Assembly: GCA_016210935.1 (NCBI GenBank)
Contig: JACQTH010000173.1
Span: forward strand, 1-9,341
From: Acidobacteriota bacterium
Lineage (GTDB): Bacteria; Acidobacteriota; Vicinamibacteria; Vicinamibacterales; JACQTH01
DNA: 9,341 nt
Reading direction: 5' to 3'
Positions within the stretch are counted from its first letter, which is position 1, and every line of letters starts with the position of its first letter. The translations under genes were made by a program, and so were the position numbers. Below are positions 1 to 5,203 of the stretch, piece after piece. Below the pieces are notes generated by a model. That model was not told the DNA's origin and did not search any database. It saw only the letters and a program-made list of their open reading frames with translations.

Positions 1-2
1 AC

Positions 3-857
3 CTGTACCGCCGGACGCGTGGCCAGGGTCCGACTCACATGCGAGTCGTTCAGGCGTTCCGGATGCTGGCGCGCCACGGCGTCTCGTGCGACGTCCTATG
101 CGTCGTGCATCGCGGAAACGTCCATCAGCCCGCTTCGGTTTATCGTTTCTTCAAAGAGATCGGCGTCAAGTTCCTGCAGTTCCTGCCGCTCGTGAGGCGG
201 CGGGCCGGCGGAGGCGTCAGCGAGGAAACCGTTCCACCGGAAGACTACGGCGGCTTTCTGTGCGCGGTTTTCGATGAATGGGTCCGCCACGACCTTCGCG
301 ACATCGTCATCCAGAACTTCGATGAGGCGCTACGCCCCTTCGTCGGGATGGAACATGCGGTGTGCGTTTTCCGTGAGAAATGCGGCGACGTCGTGGTTGT
401 CGAACACAACGGCGATTTCTATTGCTGCGACCATTTCGTCGAGCCGGCGCACCGCCTCGGAAACATCCGCGAAACTCCGCTCTTGGAGTTGTTGGAGAGC
501 CGCGTGCTCGAAAACTTCGGGCGGCTGAAATTGGAAGCCCTGCCCGGCTACTGCCGGAAATGCGAGGTTCTGGCGTTGTGCAACGGGGGCTGCCCGAAAG
601 ACCGGTTCGTCCGGACGCCGGATGGCGAGGAAGGCCTGAACTACCTCTGCCCGGGCTTCAAGCGCTTCTTCCTCAGCCGGCTGCCCTATCTGAGCAGGAT
701 GGGCGAGCTCGCCCGCGCCGGACAAACCGTGGACCGGCTGATGGACGAACTGCGCTGCCAGAGCGCCGCTGCCGGTCACCGGTCGGGGCGGAACGATCCC
801 TGCCCCTGCGGCAGCGGCAGGAAGTACAAGAAATGTTGCGCGGGGAAGACATCGTGA
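3..857 (+). CDS. Anaerobic sulfatase-maturase-like radical SAM/SPASM protein with C-terminal SEC-C motif (5' truncated by window)
   Basis: The reading frame is open from the window edge (first whole codon at 3), and the residues before the first ATG at 39 (LYRRTRGQGPTHM) fit the middle of this family, so the start and the CX3CX2C radical-SAM cluster lie upstream. 284 residues are visible. Counting from position 3, the SPASM domain carries cysteines at about 121, 127, 141/142, 184, 187, 193, 197 and 216, the pattern that binds two auxiliary [4Fe-4S] clusters. Asp143 in YCCDH matches the proposed catalytic Asp of Clostridium anSME. Known relatives oxidise a Cys or Ser in sulfatases to formylglycine in the cytoplasm. 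The tail (about 262-280) is a SEC-C zinc motif, NDPCPCGSGRKYKKCC, as in SecA, here fused to a maturase. No sulfatase gene is visible; it may lie upstream. The stop overlaps the GTG of the next gene by 4 bp. The family is clear, but another SPASM peptide-modifying enzyme is possible. Confidence 0.88.
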   Translation: MYRRTRGQGPTHMRVVQAFRMLARHGVSCDVLCVVHRGNVHQPASVYRFFKEIGVKFLQFLPLVRRRAGGGVSEETVPPEDYGGFLCAVFDEWVRHDLRDIVIQNFDEALRPFVGMEHAVCVFREKCGDVVVVEHNGDFYCCDHFVEPAHRLGNIRETPLLELLESRVLENFGRLKLEALPGYCRKCEVLALCNGGCPKDRFVRTPDGEEGLNYLCPGFKRFFLSRLPYLSRMGELARAGQTVDRLMDELRCQSAAAGHRSGRNDPCPCGSGRKYKKCCAGKTS

Positions 858-1657
858 ACGCTCTTGCCAGAACGACGTTGCTCCTCCTGATACTGACTGA
901 TACTGGGAGTCCCATTGAGCGCCTACGTTCCGCGGCGAGTGGCGTCACCGGCGGGCCTGGTTCTCGAACGCTGGGCCGACTCGTCCTTTCCGGTTGTCTG
1001 GCGTTTGAACCCGGCAGTGCCCACGTTGCAAGCAATCTATCCCGGGAAAACGCCGGCAGAAAACTTCACGACGCGGTTTGCCGTCCAGGCAGCCCAGCCC
1101 GAGTCGTTGACCGTTGCGAAGACCGCGGGCGAGAACCAGACGGGTGACTATCCAGGGAGAAAATTTCGCCACCGACACGATTGTGGTTTTAGGCGGGGCC
1201 CTTGTCCCGGCGGTGAAAATCGAAAACACGCGAACGCTATCCTTCGTCGCTTCGGCAGTCCCCAGCGGCTTGAATACGGTCACGGTGCAGCACCGCCGGC
1301 GGAATCGCGCAGCGGGCCATCCTGGTTGCGCCTGCCGCGCTTTCGTCTTTGACGCCGGGCCAGATCACGACCATCGCGGGCGGCAGCACGTTCCTGGACG
1401 ATGGCTTGCCTGCCGCATCGGCCACGGTTTTCGCGGGGGGCGTCGCGGTCGACGCCGAAGGCAATGTCTTTATTGCAGACACGGCGAATAACCGGATTCG
1501 CAAAGTCAACGCGAAGTCCGGCATCATCACGACCGTGGCGGGAAGCGGCGAGCAGAGTTTCGCCGGCGATGACCGGCCGGCGACGGCCGCCAGTCTCAAC
1601 GGATTCAGGCCTCATCTCCCGAATCCGAGCCATCCGCGCGCCGATTCCGTAAATTAA
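854..1657 (+). pseudogene. Broken gene for a secreted IPT/TIG + NHL-repeat protein, three frame lesions and a truncated 3' end
   Basis: No single frame covers this stretch, but one protein can be followed through three frame changes. GTG at 854 starts a signal peptide (VNALARTTLLLLIL). The frame breaks at a repeated ctgatactg (887-895 and 897-905). Removing 10 bp there restores ...LLLILGVPLSAYVPRR and leads into RWADSSFPVVWRLNP. A second break lies in GGG 1142-1144; dropping one G joins GENQT to VTIQGENFATDTIVVLGG, a typical IPT/TIG strand. A third break is at about 1291; dropping one base joins NTVTVQ to TAGGIAQRAILVAP. Then follow TPGQITTIAGG and one NHL repeat at 1442-1510 (VAVDAEGNVFIADT, NNRIRKVN). 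After ASLNG (about 1600) the expected next NHL repeat is missing and a stop comes at 1655-1657. All three lesions are insertions whose sum restores the starting frame. Intact relatives are exported proteins of unknown role, common in acidobacteria. Sequencing error is the alternative, but neither single-base site is a long homopolymer. Confidence 0.75.
887..905 (+). repeat. 9-bp direct repeat that breaks the signal-peptide frame
   Basis: Two copies of ctgatactg (887-895 and 897-905) are separated by one base. Collapsing them removes 10 bp and turns the interrupted leader into a continuous hydrophobic signal peptide. The pair therefore looks like a slippage duplication within the degraded IPT/NHL gene. 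Confidence 0.7.
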
Positions 1658-1670
1658 ATTTCGGCGCGTG
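1635..1670 (-). terminator. Hairpin just after the cytochrome stop codon (possible terminator)
   Basis: Arms 1637-1644 (cgcgccga) and 1661-1668 (tcggcgcg) pair perfectly, and a G·U and a C-G pair extend the stem to 1635 and 1670. The loop is an AT-rich 16 nt. The hairpin abuts the cytochrome stop (1671-1673), as expected for a 3' end. No T-run follows the stem, so this is not a canonical intrinsic terminator. It may only stabilise the 3' end, or serve both the cytochrome and the dead gene running towards it. Confidence 0.35.
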
Positions 1671-2873
1671 TCACTTGCCGGCTTTCTCGTTCAGGTACGC
1701 CAGCAGATCGAGCATTTCGGCGGTCTCAAAACGGGGCCATCGCAGTTTTTTGTCCTTCATCGCCTCAAGCATTTTCGGACCGTGGGACCACAGCACTGAC
1801 GTGATGCGAACGGGATTGAATGGGCCCTTCAGTGAACTCAACGCAGGCGCGCCGGAAGGTCTTGCGCCGCCTTCATGGCACGACGCGCAGTTCTTGTTTT
1901 CAAACACGAGCCTTCCGCGCCATTGGTCGCCGGTCTCCTCGAACGCGCGGCCGACGACAAGGTACGTGACCAGGTCCCGCGTTTCGTTTTCATTCAGCAC
2001 GGGCAGCTTTTTGCCGGGATTCTTTCGTTTCATGGACGGCGCATGGTTCCACATGGAGGCGGTCAATTGCAACATCGTGGGGCGCCGCAGTTTTTCCGCC
2101 AGGTCCACGAGTCCCGCCTGAGAGCGGCCCAGCGTATGGCACAATCCGCAGCGTTCATTGAAAATCCTGCGGCCATTGGCGTCATCGCCGAATCGGAATG
2201 CCGACTTGTCCGGCTGCAATTCCGGTAACCGCCACAAATACGACAACAAGTCTCTCGTATCCTGTCCGGAGAGCCTCGGCCACGACTTGCCTTGCCGCAA
2301 CATCCGGTCGAGCATGTCGATCGAGTGATTCCACATCCGGCCTACCAGGACCACAGGATCCCTGATGCTTCCCCAAGTGGCTGCAGGCGGTCCGGGCTTT
2401 TTCGAATCCGCGGCCGGCTTCAAATCGTGACACGCGCTGCAGCGGCTCTTGAACAGATCTTCACCGTGAGATGAACTCGGATAATTATCGAAATAGAGCC
2501 GGGAGTAAAAGAAAGCGAACACAGCCGCGGCTTCGGTCTGGTCGAGCGCAGGAGCGCCTTCCGGGCCGATCGATCGCCACATGGACGGGGCCTGGTTCCA
2601 CATCGCCGCAGCGAGAGATGACGGGCTTGCGCCGCGGATCCGGTTGGCGCCAAGATCCGGCCCGAACATTCCACCCCAGCCGTCGAAGCTATGGCAGGAC
2701 GTGCAGCCTTTCTTCATGAGCACCACGGCTCCGTCAGCGGCAAGCGTTCCCTGGAGCATCCTCATTGGAGACGACGGACTCGGCTCGGCGGACTGATCCG
2801 AGACGGACTGTCCGAACCCCCATATCCCCGATACGATCACGATAAAGCATGCGGTCTGCATCAGTCGTCTCAT
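1671..2873 (-). CDS. Secreted tetraheme c-type cytochrome of four tandem cytochrome c domains
   Basis: 400 residues. The start is ATG at 2873-2871, preceded 7 nt upstream by GAGGAG, and gives a proper signal peptide (MRRLMQTACFIVIVSGIWGFGQS); an ATG 30 bp further upstream lacks these features. Four CXXCH heme sites are present: CTSCH 57-61, CSACH 145-149, CGLCH 242-246 and CASCH 329-333. Each is followed 32-35 residues later by a variant of MWNHAPSM (91-98, 180-187, 274-281, 361-368), whose last Met is the probable distal heme ligand. Each unit then ends in an acidic DLL/DLV-TYL-type helix, as at cytochrome c domain ends. Spacing between units is 87-97 residues, so the protein is a fourfold internal repeat. 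It should be exported and carry electrons in the periplasm. The partner is unknown, as no oxidase, reductase or dehydrogenase is adjacent. It is transcribed away from hsp20, and a hairpin follows the stop. Confidence 0.92.
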   Translation of the reverse strand: MRRLMQTACFIVIVSGIWGFGQSVSDQSAEPSPSSPMRMLQGTLAADGAVVLMKKGCTSCHSFDGWGGMFGPDLGANRIRGASPSSLAAAMWNQAPSMWRSIGPEGAPALDQTEAAAVFAFFYSRLYFDNYPSSSHGEDLFKSRCSACHDLKPAADSKKPGPPAATWGSIRDPVVLVGRMWNHSIDMLDRMLRQGKSWPRLSGQDTRDLLSYLWRLPELQPDKSAFRFGDDANGRRIFNERCGLCHTLGRSQAGLVDLAEKLRRPTMLQLTASMWNHAPSMKRKNPGKKLPVLNENETRDLVTYLVVGRAFEETGDQWRGRLVFENKNCASCHEGGARPSGAPALSSLKGPFNPVRITSVLWSHGPKMLEAMKDKKLRWPRFETAEMLDLLAYLNEKAGK

Positions 2874-2880
2874 GGCAGTT

Positions 2881-2886
2881 CTCCTC
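2881..2886 (-). promoter_or_regulatory. Ribosome binding site that fixes the cytochrome start
   Basis: On the minus strand GAGGAG lies 7 nt before the ATG at 2873. The same bases can pair with tcctc at 2892-2896 (read on the minus strand) in a 5-bp stem, a weak possibility for control of translation. Confidence 0.7.
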
Positions 2887-2899
2887 GACTTGAGGATCT

Positions 2900-2912
2900 G
2901 CACGAATCGTGC
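2900..2912. promoter_or_regulatory. 13-bp palindrome in the divergent intergenic region (candidate operator)
   Basis: The sequence gcacgaatcgtgc is a perfect 6-1-6 inverted repeat between the divergent cytochrome and hsp20 genes, 27 bp upstream of the cytochrome ATG. Its place suits a dimeric regulator. It is not the CIRCE element (no TTAGCACTC/GAGTGCTAA arms). No convincing -35/-10 pair was found for either gene. Confidence 0.3.
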
Positions 2913-2935
2913 CCTTCGACAGTCCCGCCGTTTGG

Positions 2936-2980
2936 CGAGGCGGTTGCAGCAAGTATTCGGGATCTGGCGAAATCGCCTCG
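2936..2980 (+). promoter_or_regulatory. Stem-loop immediately upstream of the hsp20 Shine-Dalgarno
   Basis: Arms 2936-2945 and 2971-2980 form a 10-bp stem (cgaggcg with cgcctcg, then one G·U and two A-U pairs) around a 25-nt loop. A smaller alternative, ggcg/cgcc at 2966-2969/2974-2977, would compete with it. The stem ends one base before the AAAGGAGG. It does not itself cover the SD, so a thermometer role is only a guess. Confidence 0.3.
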
Positions 2981-2992
2981 AAAGGAGGGTTT

Positions 2993-3397
2993 ATGACGAG
3001 GCGGGCACAAGTGGTTGAACTGAAAACCTCCGAGAATCCGCAGAAGATGAAGGACATCATCTTCGACGAACTGAGGCGCGACCTTGCGGACTGGATGACC
3101 GCTAAAGAAGATCTCGTTTGGCGTCCACCTGTCGATTTGACCGAGGAAGACGGCGAATTCGCCGTCAGGGCCTTGGTTCCCGGAGCGGATTCCAAGGACA
3201 TTGAAGTTCTGGTTGCGCCGGAAATTCTGTTAATCAGGGGTATGACGCGGGGCCGGGCAGTCCTCCGTTCCATCGAATTACCCAGGGCGATCGATCCAAC
3301 AAGAGTCCACGCCGAGATCATGGACGGGATGCTCTCCATCAGGGCTGAGATCGCCGGCGCGAGGAAAGCCGTCATCATGATGCCGCGGGCGGCCTGA
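2993..3397 (+). CDS. Small heat-shock protein, Hsp20/alpha-crystallin family (short, atypical)
   Basis: 134 residues. ATG at 2993 is chosen over one at 2909 because a near-perfect SD, AAAGGAGG (2981-2988), sits 4 nt upstream and family similarity starts after it. The alpha-crystallin core runs from about 43 to 120: W43RPPVDL, E52DGEFAVRALVPGADSKDI, then LLIRG, then RSIELPRAIDPTRVHAEI and the signature A107EIMDGMLSI (A-x-x-x-x-G-x-L type). Such proteins are cytoplasmic ATP-independent holdases that keep unfolding clients soluble. Oddities: the loop between LLIRG and the RSIELP strand is only about ten residues, shorter than the usual loop that carries the dimerising strand, and the tail ARKAVIMMPRAA lacks a clear I-x-I/V anchor. 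Oligomer assembly may therefore differ from the norm. It is transcribed divergently from the cytochrome and followed by the inverted-repeat element. Confidence 0.85.
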   Translation: MTRRAQVVELKTSENPQKMKDIIFDELRRDLADWMTAKEDLVWRPPVDLTEEDGEFAVRALVPGADSKDIEVLVAPEILLIRGMTRGRAVLRSIELPRAIDPTRVHAEIMDGMLSIRAEIAGARKAVIMMPRAA

Positions 3398-3420
3398 ATT
3401 CGGGCCACCCTGTTCCGTGC

Positions 3421-3502
3421 GGTCAAAAGAGGGACAGGTCACTTTTTCGAAATCGGCGACAGGACACAGTTTGGAAAAAAGTGACCTGTCCCTCTTTTGA
3501 CC
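3421..3502. repeat. 82-bp element with perfect 27-bp inverted repeats (REP/MITE-like)
   Basis: Arm 3421-3447 is the exact reverse complement of 3476-3502, around a 28-nt centre (3448-3475). Each arm holds gagggacaggtcac followed by a T-run of at least five. A further partial copy of the core (gaccctgtcccc, 3499-3510) follows at the right edge, and a related gacaggacac lies in the centre (3458-3467). Perfect arms of this length with no ORF fit a palindromic repeat moved by a REP-associated (RAYT/IS200-like) transposase. That mover is an inference; no transposase is in the window. Transcribed, the element would form a very strong hairpin between hsp20 and the downstream operon and could end or insulate transcription. 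Confidence 0.8.
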
Positions 3503-3575
3503 CTGTCCCCCGGAGAGGAGGGGAAAAGACCTCCCCTGGCCGTGGTAACATCGCGGGACCGGAAAGGAGAAGGCC
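3503..3575 (+). promoter_or_regulatory. Leader region of the four-gene operon; weak extended -10 and SD
   Basis: This 73-bp stretch must hold the operon promoter unless transcription comes through the inverted-repeat element. TGGTAACAT at 3543-3551 resembles an extended -10, but no good -35 lies at the right distance. AAAGGAGA at 3563-3570 is a clear SD five bases before the ATG at 3576. Confidence 0.3.
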
Positions 3576-4727
3576 ATGGCCAACGAATGGAGGCTTGCCC
3601 CTGAGGGCGAGGCGCTGGTGGAAACGGCGGGCGAGATCGCGGCGGGGGTGGTGCGCCGCAGCGCGGCGGATGTCGACCGCGAGGCGCGGTTTCCGGCCGA
3701 GAACATCGATGCGCTGCGGACCGCCGGGCTACTGTCGCTCGTATCGGCGCGAGGCGTTGGCGGCCAGGGCCAGGGGCTGCGCGCCGCTGCGGCTGTGGGC
3801 GAGCGGCTGGCGCGCGAGTGCGCGTCGACCGCAATGGTGACGATCATGCACTACGCCGCCGCGGCGGTGATCGAGCAGCACGGTTTAGAGGCGCTGCGAC
3901 GGGACATCGCCGAGCGCGGACATCTGGCCACGCTGGCGTTCTCCGAGGCCGGATCGCGCAGTCACTTCTGGATTCCCACCGGCACCGCCACCCGAACCCC
4001 GGACGGTATACGGCTCGACGCGGCGAAACAGCTCATCACGGCGGCCGGCCACGCCGGCGTTTACGTCTGGTCGTCACGCCCGTCGGCCGCCGAGGGCCTC
4101 TCGACCATCTGGGCGGTCCCGTCCGGCAGTGCGGGGCTATCGACCCCGCGTCCGTTCGATGGGATGGGCCTGCGCGGCAATGCGTCGGCGGCGATTATCG
4201 CGCGTGACGTGACCATCCCCGAGTCGGCCCGGCTCGGCGAGGACGGAAAGGGATTCGACGTGATGCTCGGCGTCGTGTTGCCGTATTTCAGCCTGCAGAG
4301 CTGCGCGGTGTCGCTCGGCATGATGGAGGGGGTGCTCGCGCGCACGCTGTCGCACGTCACCGCGTCGCGGTTCTCCTACGATGGCTCGCGCATCGCCGAC
4401 CTGCCGCAGGTGCGCGGCCACGTCGCGCGCATGCGCCTGAAGACCGACATGGTGCGCGGCCTCCTGCTCGACGCGCTCGATGCGGTCGAGGGCGGGCGGG
4501 CCGACGCGATGCTCCGCGTGCTCGAGGCCAAGGCGGCGGGGTCGGAGACCTCCCTGGAAGTGCACGACCTGGCGATGCGCGTGTGCGGCGGCGCCGCTTA
4601 CCGCCGCGACGTCGGAGTCGAGCGGTTCTTCCGCGACAGCCGCGCCTCCACCGTGATGGCGCCTGTGACCGACGCCCTCTACGAGTTCATCGGCCGCGCC
4701 CTCTGCGGGATGCCGGTGTTCGGGTGA
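3576..4727 (+). CDS. Acyl-CoA-dehydrogenase-fold flavoprotein lacking the catalytic glutamate
   Basis: 383 residues, the usual length for the family. The start is ATG 3576 with AAAGGAGA upstream. An N-terminal helical domain (1-115) is followed by the middle beta domain with FAD-contact segments LAFSEAGSRSHFW (120-132) and KQLITAAGHA (151-160), then MGLRGNASA (197-205), and a C-terminal four-helix domain. RVCGGAAYRRD (335-345) and VERFFRDSR (348-356) are typical. In MCAD the next stretch reads YEGT, with Glu376 as the base; here it is MAPVT, so Ala362 stands in its place. The alternative isovaleryl-CoA-dehydrogenase base position in the helix at 237-250 has no Glu either. Loss of the base is known in oxygen-using relatives such as DszC-type monooxygenases and N-hydroxylases, so a reduced-flavin monooxygenase is a fair inference. 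The substrate is unknown, and no flavin reductase is adjacent. It is the first gene of the operon; its TGA overlaps the next GTG by 4 bp. Third codon positions are strongly GC. Confidence 0.85.
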   Translation: MANEWRLAPEGEALVETAGEIAAGVVRRSAADVDREARFPAENIDALRTAGLLSLVSARGVGGQGQGLRAAAAVGERLARECASTAMVTIMHYAAAAVIEQHGLEALRRDIAERGHLATLAFSEAGSRSHFWIPTGTATRTPDGIRLDAAKQLITAAGHAGVYVWSSRPSAAEGLSTIWAVPSGSAGLSTPRPFDGMGLRGNASAAIIARDVTIPESARLGEDGKGFDVMLGVVLPYFSLQSCAVSLGMMEGVLARTLSHVTASRFSYDGSRIADLPQVRGHVARMRLKTDMVRGLLLDALDAVEGGRADAMLRVLEAKAAGSETSLEVHDLAMRVCGGAAYRRDVGVERFFRDSRASTVMAPVTDALYEFIGRALCGMPVFG

Positions 4728-5194
4728 GGGAGGCCGCATTGCTTCCAGACGAGCCCACCTGGCATGCCCGCGCGGCCGTCGGCCGGCGTGGCCCCGCAGC
4801 CGTGTGGGTGCGGGGGCGCCGGTTCACCATCGGCGTCCCCCTATCGTTCGATATCGACGAGCCCGATCCGACCGCCCTCGAGCACGTGCTTGGCGCCATC
4901 GCGGCCGACGCCGCCGGCGGCTTCGCCGAGCGCGCCCGGCGGCGGCGCCTCGACGTGGAGTCCGTGGAGGCCGCCGTCGAGGCGAAGCTGGACAACCCGC
5001 TGACGTACCTCGCGGTCGTCGGCGAAGAGCGCAACCCGGCCTTGAAGTCGGTCCGCGTGCGCGTGTACATCACGACCAGCGCGGACCAGGCCGCCATCGA
5101 GGAGGTCTGGCGCGACACGCTGGCGCGCTCGCCGCTGGTTTCGACGTTTGCGCGCTCGCTGGACCTCGAGCTCACGTACAAGACCATGCTGTAG
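4724..5194 (+). CDS. OsmC-fold protein without any cysteine
   Basis: 156 residues from GTG 4724, whose GTGA overlaps the upstream stop; an open frame extends further upstream but only as a shadow of the preceding gene. The layout matches OsmC/Ohr: beta strands (VWVRGRRFTIGVPL, 28-40), a DPTALEHVLGAIAADAAGGFAER helix (48-70) at the place of the pEelLlaALaaC helix, LDVESVEAAVEAKLD (76-90), LKSVRVRVYITTSA (107-120), then a helix and SPLVSTFA (136-143). OsmC and Ohr use two cysteines to reduce organic peroxides. Here the first site is ADAAGG (61-66) and the second, usually C-P, is SP (136-137); the protein has no Cys at all. Thiol peroxidase activity is therefore excluded if the alignment holds. 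A ligand-binding or partner role beside the flavoprotein is an inference. An SD-led gene follows after 9 bp. Confidence 0.7.
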   Translation: MREAALLPDEPTWHARAAVGRRGPAAVWVRGRRFTIGVPLSFDIDEPDPTALEHVLGAIAADAAGGFAERARRRRLDVESVEAAVEAKLDNPLTYLAVVGEERNPALKSVRVRVYITTSADQAAIEEVWRDTLARSPLVSTFARSLDLELTYKTML

Positions 5195-5203
5195 GAGGAA
5201 CCG

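Noticed and set aside
380..1147. 255-codon plus-strand open frame spanning the maturase end and the pseudogene
   Set aside because: Most of it is a +1 shadow of the maturase; only the short part from the GTG at 854 is real leader sequence of the broken gene.
2909..2992. N-terminal extension of hsp20 from an upstream ATG
   Set aside because: It would run through the stem-loop and the perfect SD; similarity to the family starts after the ATG at 2993.
3421..3502. Inverted repeat as terminal repeats of a full insertion sequence
   Set aside because: Only 28 bases lie between the arms, so there is no room for a transposase gene and no target-site duplication could be made out.
3497..3551. TTGACC at 3497 paired with TAACAT at 3546 as a promoter
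   Set aside because: Spacing is 43 bases, far from the 16-18 needed, and TTGACC is part of the inverted-repeat arm.
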